Source of the DNA: Pyrenopolyporus hunteri
Taxonomy: Eukaryota; Ascomycota; Sordariomycetes; Xylariales; Hypoxylaceae
NCBI GenBank assembly: GCA_902806595.1
Contig: CADCXC010000010.1
Span: 620,001-684,000, forward strand
Direction of reading: 5' to 3'
DNA: 64,000 nt
The position numbers and the translations under genes are program-made. Below the pieces are notes generated by a model that saw only the letters and a program-made list of their open reading frames with translations, was not told the origin of the DNA and made no database searches. Positions 13,259 to 23,745 of the stretch are shown here, piece by piece. Within the stretch, counting starts at the first letter, position 1. Each line of letters begins with the position of its first letter.

Positions 13259-14680
13259 TCAAGGCTCGTCCGCTCGACCATGGTGCTGCTTTCTAGCCTT
13301 GTGCTCATTAATGCTCCGGAAGGCTCTCTTGCCGATCTCATAGCTGCTGATCATGATGGCGCAAGACGGCGCAACTTTGAGAGTGCGAGGGAGCCATCCC
13401 TTCCAGAGCCCTGCCAGTCCTTCCGTAGAGTAGATATGCCAGAGAAACCGGAGCATGTGCTGGGCTTCCGGCTCAGCAGCCTTGTCCACTGCGGCCGCGG
13501 GTAGCGCCTTGTTCGTTGTGTCTTGATATACCTGTCGTCGGGTTTTACCCACGTCGAAGGGCATGGTTACGGTAGAGGCAAACGCGCCCGAAAGGCAACC
13601 AGCTGTAAAGCTATCCATGAAAGTGGCCGCATGCCCTTCCCTGCTCTGCGATCTTGATCGCGATCTCGTCCGCGCCTCGGAACTGTTTTCTTGTCGACTC
13701 GAGGGCCGGCCGTGTCGCTCTTCTCGCATATCCGTAAGCTTGCCTCTAATCGACTCGTAGCCAAACCAATACATCGCTGAAAAGGGGACGTCCCGCCAAA
13801 GAGTCAGGGTCAGACCCCGCCAGAGAGAGCCGTAGCCGCGCTCGGCCACCATCTCTCGAATGCCTTTGAAAGTGTTCCTTAGATGGCCCGCCGCAGTCGA
13901 ACCCGGCGACGCCTGGAGACGAGTTCGGAATAGGTCGATAGGGCTAACGGCGGCGACGGCAACAACCCGAGCGGAGGCACCTGCTACCATCGGCGCATAC
14001 TCGTCCTTGGTCATCCTACTAACCGGGCTTGCCTTATTGTACCGTAGCCATTCGTAGCCAGTGAAATAGATAATGTTAGCCGGGACGGTCATGACTAGCG
14101 TCGGCGAAAGGCCTCTCCATAACGTCGTGAGACCCTCGTGACGGGCAATCTTCTTCATGCCGTCGAAGGTCGAGTTGAACCGCCTCTTCTGAACCTCCTC
14201 TACGGCGCATTCTCCGGATGCGGTTATGTTGTCGATCGGACCGGCGACGCAGACTTCGGCATTGTTATTCATGAAGAACACTTCTCGGCAGCAGGCTGTA
14301 ACACCAAGGTTCGACGGTCGAAAAGCACTGGGTGACGAGATTGCAAGCCTCTGGAAGTCTGCGACGGGTTGCGACGAACCTTGAGATTGTAATCGGACAC
14401 GGACGACGTCTAGAGGAGTCACTGCGCCCGTACTGTGTCAGCTTACATCGTATACTTTTACATTACTTAGCGGCCGAGGTAGCGGAGACGGGAGGGGCTT
14501 ACCTAGAAGTGATGTAAAGAGACTACCGGAGATGGCGGAGAGCATCTTCTGCCCCGCCGAGATTTCCACGCCATCGCTCCCGTCGTCCTGGGACGAAACC
14601 ATTGTCTGTCCGGCAAAAGCGTCTTCGCCTCCTCCTAATCGGTCGTGGTTGTGGCCGCCGAAGCTGTGAGTAGATGCCAT
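13259..14680 (-). CDS. MTM1: Mitochondrial carrier, Mtm1/SLC25A39-40 type
   Basis: Two exons, 14680-14503 and 14421-13259, 446 residues. Mitochondrial carrier family member with three repeats carrying the P-x-(D/E)-x-x-(K/R) signature: TPLDVVRVRLQ, SPIDLFRTRLQ and MPFDVGKTRRQ. The long first matrix loop with clustered cysteines (CCREVFFMNNNAEVC) is typical of the Mtm1/SLC25A39/40 branch. In animals this branch imports glutathione and its loop cysteines sense iron-sulfur status; in yeast Mtm1 affects manganese loading of Sod2 and iron homeostasis. A second, R/S-rich spacer (about residues 265-295) separates repeats two and three. Inner mitochondrial membrane location is inferred from the family. 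The start is the first ATG, ahead of a hydrophilic N-terminus of about 40 residues. It is divergent from the F-box gene. Confidence 0.92.
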
Positions 14681-15642
14681 TTTGTGGTTGTGCGCTAGAC
14701 CCGGGTGTACCGGGGGCGCCTTTATGACGGCACGATACGAAGTGGGAGAGAAAGAGAGGAAAAAGAATAACGAAGCAACAATCTAGGGTGGGATCAATTT
14801 AAGGTAAGATGATAGGAAAAGGTTGTTGGTCGTAGGAAGGGCGTAGGACGTAGGGCGGCGGGCGGCGGGCGATTGGTTGTGGAGAAGCGGACGATCGAAT
14901 TGGAGGAGGCGAAGAAATAATATTTTTAATTAATCGAAGGCGGCGGAACGGGTTGGCCAAGGTTGCGATATCGCGGGAAGGCGCCGTTTTCTTCGCGTCA
15001 TAAATACCTAAGAGCGAAATGGCAGAGGCTAAACTTTTTATAGCGAATTTTGCCGGTCCAGAGCCGACTCCGAGCTTTTTTGAGTGCAAACCCGAACAAG
15101 CAGAAAATCGAGAACTGATAAGGATTCTCGGAGCTGACGTGTGGAGCAAAGGTTTCTTATCGCCCTTTATCGCCTTGTTATCGTTCTCTACCCATGATGT
15201 CAGACCCAATCGGGGTTGCTTAAAGATTTAGGGACCTAGCAGCTTGCATGTACCTAAGTAGCTTATTACCCCACCAAAAACTTCTTTCTCGGCGATAAGA
15301 TGGACTTAGATAATGCAGCCGGCGCAGCTCTTAGCCGTCACGCCGGAGCCACCTAAGCAGCTGGGGGCGCGCCTCTTAGCGGTTGACTTCACCCGTCCAG
15401 TTCGCCCGTTCCAGGCTTCCGACCCTTAACCTTACTTCCCCCTACCCCCCGATAGGAGAGCCCGCGAATCACCACCTCCAACAACTCATCATCACCATAA
15501 TCGCCATCCTTATAATCATTAGATACTCCCTAATTTCCGTGTTCAAATCACGCAAGAATTGCCTCGGAACACGGTCCTTCACCTGAAAATTGTACATACA
15601 TTAAGAATTATATCCATAGAATTGTGACCATAGCCTTCCGAT
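14681..15642. promoter_or_regulatory. Shared promoter region between carrier and F-box genes
   Basis: A 962-bp spacer between two divergently transcribed genes, with no supported coding frame. It must hold both promoters. I see no clear TATA box; the stretch upstream of the F-box gene (15420-15530) is C/T-rich, as is common in fungal promoters. Confidence 0.5.
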
Positions 15643-17259
15643 ATGGACCAGCCCACTGAACAGATACAGTCTGAATTGGAGAATTTTAGACAACAGTGGC
15701 GAGCTGAGGTCTCGGCTCGCTCGAGGAACACAGCTAGTTCTCAGCAGCATCAGCAGCCGCAGCAGAGGACAGCCTCAAGTCAAGCAGGATCATCAAATAC
15801 ATCAAATAGACCTCCGAAAAGAAATGAGTTTACGCATAAGAAAACAGCCTCAAAGACACATCATCCGCTCGACGATGAAGACGAATACGTTCAAGCGCAA
15901 TCTTTTGACTATCCAGACCCAAGTAAATCCGTAGCAGGGCAGAGGCTCGGCCGCCACGATGCCGACACCGCCAAGGATAGAGAGCAGGAGCCTCAGACCG
16001 CCTTAGAATTTTACGAGAAAGCGGTCGAAAAGGAGGCCATCGGCAAGCTTGGTGATAGCTTGCAACTATACCGGAAAGCATTCCGCATGGACGACAACGT
16101 CGACCAATCTTACCGCAACAAGCACTTCCCAGGTCGTTGGGCAAAGCCGTCCCAGATCAACCCATCCAACGCTTCCCCCACAGTTCCTAACCCCGCCCAC
16201 CACTCCCTAGATGGTGGAGAGCCGGTGCTATCACTCCCAGATCTTATCTCTAGCTTTGCCAACCTCAAGATCGAGGGCGCACCCCCAGAATGTGAGGGCG
16301 TAGCTGCCCCCCCGTGTCCTCTAGCGGAGCTGCCCGATGAGATCCTTGTTCATATCCTGCGGGATGTAGCTGTCGCTGATGTAGGAGATTTCGTGCGTCT
16401 AGCCCAGGTCTGCAAGCGGCTGGCTTATCTAGTCGCCACAGAGGACCAGATCTGGCGGCGGGTCTGCCTGGGGTCCGAGTTTGGCTTCGGCGGTATGCAC
16501 TATCACTGGCAGCGGGGCGTTAAGTGGGAGCCGCTGGACGCAACGGAGGAGCTTGCAGACGACGACGAGAGCGGCGACGTCCTCACACTGGAAGAGCTAG
16601 CGAGACGGCGGCAGGAAGAGAGCCGCGCGACGACCAACCTGCTACTACGCAGCCTGTATAAGTCGTCGTGGCAGACCATGTTCCGCAGGCGGCCCCGTGT
16701 TCGCTTCAATGGGTGCTACATCAGTACGGTAAACTACATTCGTGCCGGCCAAGCCTCGACGCATCAGATCACCTGGAACAGCCCTGTCCACATTGTCACG
16801 TACTACCGGTACCTACGGCTGTTCCGCGACGGCACCGCTATTAGCCTGACGACCACCGACGAGCCCGCCCATGTAGTCCACTACCTAACCCGAGACAATG
16901 TGGCGTTACACCAAGGCGGCTCAGGCCCGCTACACTTACCCTCCTCCGTGGTGGGCGCAGCACTACGTGGTCGCTGGCGCTTATCCTCGTCCTCGGACAG
17001 CAGTCCCGGGGCTAGTCTAGCAGATAGTGAGGGCGACTTGTATGTCGAGACCGAGGGCGTCGGTCATAAATACACGTACCGCATGGAACTGACGTTCCGA
17101 GGCAGCGGAAAGACTAATGTAATTCGGAACAATAACAGGTTAGCATGGAAGGGCTTCTGGAGCTACAACAAGCTGACCGATGACTGGGCCGAGTTCCCGC
17201 TCAAGGGCGGCAAGCCCTTCTTCTTTAGTCGGGTTAAGAGTTACGGTACGGGCGAGTAA
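15643..17259 (+). CDS. F-box protein, FBXO9/Hrt3/Pof7 type
   Basis: Single exon, 538 residues. Substrate receptor of an SCF ubiquitin ligase. The F-box is at about 227-275 (LAELPDEILVHILRDV ... LAQVCKRLAYLVATEDQIW). Upstream, at about 118-160, is a helical TPR/MIT-like segment (ALEFYEKAVEKEAIGKLGDS). Downstream is the conserved C-terminal half with FNGCYISTVNYIRAGQ, WNSPVHIVTYYRYLRLF and NRLAWKGFWSYNKLTDDW. This layout is that of mammalian FBXO9, yeast Hrt3 and fission yeast Pof7. The N-terminal 110 residues are Q/S-rich and probably disordered. Length and intron-free structure are normal for the family. Confidence 0.9.
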   Translation: MDQPTEQIQSELENFRQQWRAEVSARSRNTASSQQHQQPQQRTASSQAGSSNTSNRPPKRNEFTHKKTASKTHHPLDDEDEYVQAQSFDYPDPSKSVAGQRLGRHDADTAKDREQEPQTALEFYEKAVEKEAIGKLGDSLQLYRKAFRMDDNVDQSYRNKHFPGRWAKPSQINPSNASPTVPNPAHHSLDGGEPVLSLPDLISSFANLKIEGAPPECEGVAAPPCPLAELPDEILVHILRDVAVADVGDFVRLAQVCKRLAYLVATEDQIWRRVCLGSEFGFGGMHYHWQRGVKWEPLDATEELADDDESGDVLTLEELARRRQEESRATTNLLLRSLYKSSWQTMFRRRPRVRFNGCYISTVNYIRAGQASTHQITWNSPVHIVTYYRYLRLFRDGTAISLTTTDEPAHVVHYLTRDNVALHQGGSGPLHLPSSVVGAALRGRWRLSSSSDSSPGASLADSEGDLYVETEGVGHKYTYRMELTFRGSGKTNVIRNNNRLAWKGFWSYNKLTDDWAEFPLKGGKPFFFSRVKSYGTGE

Positions 17260-17725
17260 GCAGGTTAGGTAGCCGGATGTTTATATAGCTTCAGGCTCTG
17301 CGGTCGTCATACGTACTTGCATTCAAGTGGGCATTGCATTTACGGCAAGTCAGCCATACGTGATTTAAGGGCATCGCGTGTAGGTTAGAGACACGCGATA
17401 ATATAGACACTCAGAGGTGTTACGATGATAAAGCAGAGAATATATGAGGGGATTTTCCCATTAACCGTCTTCTACTCTATGCTAGTTTCGCGAGAGGCTC
17501 GAGAGAACTGACTAGGCGAGACCCCATAGAACTTGGCCTTTTCGAAGACACTAAAAAACACGGTTCTCGGATGCCGAAGCATTACATATGGCCCCTATCA
17601 TGCAAAGCTAACGGTACAAAACCGACCACTTCCCCATCAACCATCGATTCTCAATCTGCCAGTTTTTTGTTCCTTCCCGCTCGCAAATCTTCCGGGTCGT
17701 TGGCGGCGGTTACCTCCTCCAACGT
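17260..17725. other. Convergent 3' regions
   Basis: A 466-bp gap between two genes that point towards each other. It should hold both 3' untranslated regions and polyadenylation sites. Short overlapping frames at 17533-17933 run into the neighbouring gene in antisense and have no features of their own. Confidence 0.5.
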
Positions 17726-18673
17726 CTACTGCATCTGGCGCTGGAACTCCTCGTCCTCGAGGAGGTGGGCGTCGCTGTATCGGGACGAGGTAGGGCGGCG
17801 GCGGGGAGCCGGAGGAGTGGCTCCGCGCTCCTGGAAGAGCGGGCTCGAGCCCGAAAGACCCTGTACCTCGGCGGACGCGGGGGTAGAAGCCGCGGGAGTA
17901 GAAGCCGCGGGAGTAGGGGCCACGGGCGTCTGAGCGCGCTGGTGCTGGACGGAAAGGCCCGGGACGGCGGCCTGCGGGGCAACGGCGTTGCCATGGGCTG
18001 TGGGATAACGCGTTAGTTGAAAGGTTGTGATGGACTGGGGGAGAGGGGGGGCAAGTTAAGAAGGTGGGATTAGCTAGAACTTACTAGGCTTGGCCTTCTT
18101 AGTCGGAGGCTGGTCTTCCTCGGTCTCGGAGTGGAGGTCAATTGGGCGGCGACGCTTGTTGCCGGTGGTCACGGAATCAGCGGCCTGAAACTCATAGTCG
18201 TCGTCCTGGATTGGAATGGTGTCGTCCTGCTGATACTCATCGTCCTGTTGATACTCATCGTCCTGCTGATACTCATCGTCCTGCTGATACTCATCGTCCT
18301 GGGTCGGGACAGCTTCGTCCTGCTGATGCTCATCCTTCGCGTATTCTTCGAGAAGGTTACGGCCTTTCTCGATGATTTGCTTGAAGCGCTCGAACTTGAG
18401 CTCCGAATCAATGAACTTGTCGGCGTCCTCCTTAGCTTCATTAGCTTTGACGCGTTTCTCCTCGAGTTCAACTTTAGCTTTGGCATCAAGATCCTCGAAC
18501 TGATGGGTCACTTCATTGGCGAGGTCATCGCAGTCAGAATCGACGAGCATGAGGAGAATGTTGCACTTCATATCTCGATACTTGGCGCGGATCATTTCTT
18601 CCTCCAGCTTGGCGGTCTGTTCAATCGATCGCTTGACGCGAGCGCCAGCTTCCTTGGACACGACGTTCGGCAT
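17726..18673 (-). CDS. Unrecognised coiled-coil protein with a coding minisatellite
   Basis: Two exons, 18673-18085 and 17997-17726 (intron 87 bp), 286 residues. No family recognised. From the N-terminus: a charged helical region (about 10-120, with KLEEEMIRAKYRDMK and AKVELEEKRVKANEAKED) that looks like a coiled coil; then an acidic repeat of DDEYQQ units (about residues 130-155); a basic patch GNKRRRPI and PTKKAKPS that could be a nuclear signal; and after the intron a P/A/S-rich tail ending EDEEFQRQMQ. No signal peptide or membrane segment. The start is the ATG opening MPNVVSKEAG, preferred over an in-frame ATG at 18778 because the extra residues are S/T/H-rich and look like translated leader. 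Confidence 0.7.
18222..18302. repeat. 18-bp tandem repeat inside a coding exon
   Basis: About four copies of an 18-bp unit (TCGTCCTGCTGATACTCA on the plus strand), nearly identical and differing at one C/T position in the second copy. On the coding (minus) strand each copy encodes DDEYQQ. The multiple of three means changes in copy number would keep the frame. Confidence 0.9.
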
Positions 18674-20134
18674 TGTGTCAAGTCTCGATGACAGTAGTGA
18701 AAGGTGGAATGAAGTAGATGAGGATGTAGTGATTGGATGGTAAGTGTGTGGGTGAAGAGAGTTGGGAGCAGTGGTCAAGAGCAGCTGATTAGGCTTTTTA
18801 TCTTTTTTTTTTTCCCTTGGTTTCTCAGGTGGAAAGAACCTGATGGTGGGGAGGGGGGAAATAATTCAGCTTCTTGTACTTGGAACTGTGGACTACATAC
18901 GAATACGGAAGCGGGATGTATCGATCCTTCAGTTACGGGTAACTACCTACCTACCTACCTATATAGAAACACGGATGAGTTTTGATGATGGTTGCCGGGT
19001 TGTATATTCTCCATCGAAGCAACTTACGTCTGTATGCGAGGATTCGTACAAGGTAGGTTAGAGGCTAGGCAATCACAACAGGTCCCTATGTCGTTGACGA
19101 TGCCTAGGGCATACCATATCACGGGCCACAAGGTCATCACTATTATTACCTAGGGCATCAATGAAACTGTATATGCCAAAATATCTTATAACGAGCCCAT
19201 CTCCTTAGAGAGGTGGATATTGCGGAGAGACGGCGTCACTCAGGGGCTTAAGGTAGACGACTCTTATGCTTGGGCATGACACTCCCTTCCCCCTACAGTT
19301 TAGCTAGCCCTTACTAAGAACATAGCTGTATCATTAACACTCACGAAGGCCGTCCATAAAATATTTTCAGGGCGGAAGCAAACAGAGCTACAGCAGAAAA
19401 TATGGCAGAGCTTAGAGGGCATCTAAGATAGACGATTGGCTGGTGTTCACCCCTTGAGTCGGGGAACGTTCTTGCTTGTCACAGCTCCGTTATCATGGTG
19501 CCTAACGCTTAGAGCACCCAACAAGAAAGATATTATTCAAAAGCGATTGATGGGAGACACGCCGAGACGGGTTTGTGGGGGACCAAGAGGCTCGTACAGA
19601 CATAACGAAATGAGTGACATGGAAAGTGGCAAGACTACAAAGGGGGTTCGAAGGAACTCATTATCTAGCTGATATTTAATTGATAGATGCTGAATATGTG
19701 CCTTCTCGATGCCATATCTCACTATTACTGAACTCCTACACTGCTTCTAGAATTCAAGTATCATACTAAATATTGGGTGGGTTTTCCTATTTAGTCGTCC
19801 CTTAACCAAATGGGCTTGGGGAGCTGTGCTGTTGTGTTTCTTCCACCTGATCCTACTGGTTGAGATTGACCCGCGCGACTGTATCTATTAATTATAGCTT
19901 CCAATACACCCACAAGGAACTAATTACTTTACTCTAAACCTAACTTAATACGCCCATAAATGTATTCGCCCGAGTTCCCCCCATCTATCACACGTTATGT
20001 GCGCCTTACCCTTCCCCGGATAGGGCTCCGGTAGGATAGTTTGGCCCTATCCCTAGAGAGCACCGTCCAATCTATTTATGCTGCTGAAATCTAGCTGCGC
20101 CTTTCATCTCTGCCACTATAATCGAGGCATCATC
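18674..20134. other. Intergenic region
   Basis: No gene found in 1.46 kb. The left part is the promoter of the coiled-coil gene and contains a T-run at 18800-18815. A TACC tetranucleotide run (four copies) lies at 18942-18960. The right part is the 3' side of the Zn2Cys6 regulator. The small frames at 19436-19672 have no motif. Confidence 0.5.
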
Positions 20135-23072
20135 CTAATTTTGAAACTCGCCGCCGGTAATTTGGTTAAAAAATGGATCTATACCAGGCATGGTCGAGTT
20201 AAAGAGATCCATGATATCCGTACCGAGGGGGACTTCGTCATCCATCTCGAAATATCTGTCGTTTATCGGGAAGAATAGGGCGTCGTCAATCGGTAGCAAC
20301 GCGTCGCCATCAAAAATAAGGCCTTCTGGGACCTGTAGCAAGTTAGAGGCGTCTGCTAATCCAGGAATTATGAAGGAGGCTTTCAGCTTACCTGCGCTGA
20401 CTCGAAACTAGGAGGAGCCTCGGGTGCATTGGGAATCTTGTCTTCACGAGGCGGCTGGGGTCCGGTTCTGCTGACTAAATTTGTAGGCACGGCGGGGGAG
20501 GTTGATAATATTGGCGACTGCTTCTCTACAGGCGGATTTAAGGTGTCCTCGCTTTTCACCCTGTTCACATACTCTCGAGCAATGTGCGCAAATTCGCCGA
20601 TCAGTGAGCCTGGCAGGGCGCCGCCACTAGCGTACTCGACCCTACTGAAGTGTCCGCCGGCCATATCGAGAAGAGCGAGATTTGTCGCCGTCCCGGCGTG
20701 CTTTGGGTTCGTGACTACTAGGTCGAACAGGATAAAGAGGGCTACGATCGGTATCCCAGCCAAAAACCTGTTTACGGAGATGAGTAAAGACAGAATTCGG
20801 ACAGGGGCATTTCCAAAGATGGAGCTGTAGTTATGAAGAGATACTATGCGCTTACCATAACGGTGTATTCGGTTCGACATCGATAAATGCAGTCAACTCC
20901 AGGATGGCTCGCGATGTCTCCATCACTGCTCTCGTGCTTTCAATCTGGCGGGCTTGGCTCACCACGTGGCTGGTGTTCGCGGCCAGGTGTAATGTAGCTC
21001 GGCAGAGACTCAACTTAAAGCTATTGTAGAGTAAATGGAGCCGGAGGGCGACTAATCGGGGCATCAAGCCCTGAATCAAGTGTGTCTGGAAGTGCTCACC
21101 AGGCCTCATTTCGGCTGGGATCGACATTCGCCAATTTTCTAATTCGTTGCTGCACTGGTCGATCACTTTCACGTAATACGTCTTCGGGTTGTCTGTTCCT
21201 GCAATCGAAAATAGAGACGTCATTGCTTTCGATAGCAAGCGGGCGTATCTCGCGCTCGCGAGAAACCAGTCGAGCTCCCCTATGATGGCATCGGGTACGG
21301 AGGGTACCGGTATCACAATGTCGTGATCGGCAAATATCTGTATTTTTCGTGTTTCATGTTAGATAATAATTTGACTAGGTGTATTATAAGGCGGTAGTCT
21401 GTTGGAATGGACATACGGAATTCCTCCCGAAGTGGAAATTTGCTATCTTCTCGACGGTGTAGAGGACCCAGAACGCCCTATGATATGCGGCTCGCGCCTT
21501 ACCCCTTAGATTGGCCCGGCCTAGATTTTGCGCCCGTCTAGCTGCTTCGGATACTATAAAATGCTCTATTGCTACACAAGATATACTGAAATACACTCAG
21601 AGTCAGTGACGGCCTTAGACTCTTCTTTGATCCGCGTGACTACTTAGACTTGTGGGTTATAGCCTACTAGCACAGACGGGGCGAATAAGATATAAGATTT
21701 GACCTGGGTTGAACATACTTGAGCGAATATATAGTGAGAGCGGTCATGGCCTGGAGAACGTCCAAGGAATCTGGGAGCGAGAAGAGCACGGGGAAGATCG
21801 CGAGGGCCTTGGTTAAATACTGCCAGGCCTTTCCCTTACCAGGCTCAAATCTTCCTCCGCTCCCAGCCTGACATCCGAGGGCGAGAATGGCATAATATAG
21901 AGCATACAGTGCTTTGCTCTGTGCTAAGCGGTCGCTAAAATAAGGGGCGTGAACCATAGTTTCGAATTCTTTTGGGTCAAGGAAGGGGTAGAGAGGGTGG
22001 ACTCGCTCGAAATACACTAAGTTACGGATTAGACTACGTTAAAAATAGGGGATCGGGAAAGGAGGACATTTTATGTTGGCATTTGCCTCGGCAGTGTCAG
22101 GAAACGTAAGAGCGCCATCTTTCTGGTTCTCTTTCGCACTGGCTAGGGAGCTCGAGGGCACTACCGTTGCTTGAAACGAGAGTCAGTATCCCCCGTGAGG
22201 CTATCCAAGGCGTTTCTCCATGCGCCTACCGTGATGCTGTAACCGAGAGGCAATCACCGCCGATATCCTCTGAATTAGATCTTTTACTCTATCATTCCGT
22301 AAACGGGAAGACAGGTATAGCAATCGATTATCCGAAAAGAAAGTTAAGCTGGCGTTCCCGACTGAGCTCAGTAACATTAGAAAGCCGTTGATTTGGTAGG
22401 AGTAGTCGCAACATACTGACAAGTCCGGTCCCCTATGGATCTCAGTAGAATGATTCGTATAATTAAGGGCTTTAGAGGATATACCTTCACTGCAAACGGC
22501 TTCTCGTTCCCCAGGGCACCAGATGTCCGAGCCCGGGCTAATATACGGTCGACGTATAGGTCGGCTAATGGTCGCTGTGGCGTTGGGGGGATCTAAGTTA
22601 GTCTTAACATGACTCGAAAGTATTGTGTCCAGTGGAGACTGACATCTTCTGCCGATTGAATGGCGACGGCACTTAGAGGCTGGACCTTAGGCGAAGGGGG
22701 CGATGTGAGGACGGTATTTACTATCGTGCAACCCAGATAAGCCGTTCTCTCCTAGGTAGTCTATCACGATAATAAGTAATAGGTTACTAACCATTCCGTC
22801 TGTGTGGCACTTTCCTACGACTGAAATGGCACTCTGTCTTGCGGCGCTTCATAGGACTACATTAGCAATGGGGCAAGTCAACGCCATCATAGCTAGACTT
22901 ACTATGCAGTGGTCGCAAGGACCGGGGTACCCTGTTGACCGAGTTGAGCCTCAAGGGAGCGATGTCACAGCGGAGGTTGGTTGTGTGGTTTTATGGTTAT
23001 ATGCGGGACAAGCGTACCGTTGCACCGAACTTTGCGTGTCTTGCACGAGTCGCAGCTCTTCAGAATTTCCAT
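20135..23072 (-). CDS. Zn2Cys6 fungal-type transcription factor
   Basis: Twelve exons deduced: 23072-23018, 22931-22903, 22846-22792, 22720-22644, 22592-22485, 22440-22230, 22169-22068, 22016-21719, 21585-21417, 21337-20856, 20767-20392 and 20332-20135; all phases agree and give 719 residues. The binuclear zinc cluster is complete and split over three exons: C-x2-C-x6-C (CDSCKTRKVRC), a six-residue linker NGYPGP, then C-x2-C-x6-C (CDHCIRRKTEC). After RGPDLSVC, the fungal-specific transcription factor middle domain begins near residue 214 (LYFERVHPLYPFLDP) and includes LDVLQAMTALTIYSL and RAFWVLYTVEKIANFHFGR. The acidic C-terminus (DALLPIDDALFFP, MDDEVPLGTDIMDLF) could be an activation domain. 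It is divergent from the PDR transporter, so it may control it; that is inference. The number of introns is high for this family but each is short and ordinary. Confidence 0.85.
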
Positions 23073-23745
23073 CCCGTTCTTATCCTTAACAATACCCCGA
23101 CTCGAATCTGAAAGAAAGTATGAGAGAAGAACATGAATATTCCCTGGATATAAAAAAGAGAGCGATGGCGAGACGCATAACGTGGGAGAAGGATAAGGGT
23201 CGGTTTGATGCTAACAGAGTACGAGGGCGGCTAACGGAATAGAGAAACTCGGCGCCGAGATCAGGGCGTCAAACGCCCCACGGCCACGGGTCAGCTTACG
23301 ACGTTTGCCGAAGTAGTTACACAGGGCATGCGAACGTTGACTCGGAAATTATATGCGAATCTGCATAGACTGGTCGGACGGTGAGTATCTTATCACATGA
23401 AAATTTTATTTATTCTGGTACCAAGGTATGGAGGCCACATACATGGGAAATAGGTACCTACCAGGTATAATATATACGTAGCTTACTGTTATATACGAAG
23501 CCACATGGCAACCAGTATCTCCGATGATGTATCTTGTCGACAGACCGAGATGTTTGCCGAAGCCAGCAGCAAGAGTGCCCCTATTTTCGGGTTGCCGACG
23601 GGCAATGTGGAAGCCTCCAGGACTGCTCTTATGCGGCCGCCATTCCGGATGCTATTTAAATATGTTTTCTCAGCCGTATCTGCGCATGTTTTTATCTTTC
23701 TTTCAAGGCCCAGGTCGATATAGATACGGATAATTCACTGTTGCT
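23073..23745. promoter_or_regulatory. Bidirectional promoter of regulator and ABC transporter
   Basis: A 673-bp spacer between divergent start codons. No coding frame supported. It contains AT-rich, TATA-like runs (23148-23155, 23400-23412, 23468-23476) and a cluster of TACCTA/GGTACC motifs at 23418-23466. No palindromic CGG pair that would clearly mark a Zn2Cys6 operator was found by eye. Confidence 0.5.

Noticed and set aside
15500..15570. tRNA-like B-box (GTTCAAATC) near 15541
   Set aside because: No matching A-box, acceptor stem or anticodon stem can be drawn around it.
18131..18691. 186-codon plus-strand frame antisense to the coiled-coil gene, with VLLILI repeats
   Set aside because: The hydrophobic repeats are the antisense reading of the DDEYQQ minisatellite; no independent support.
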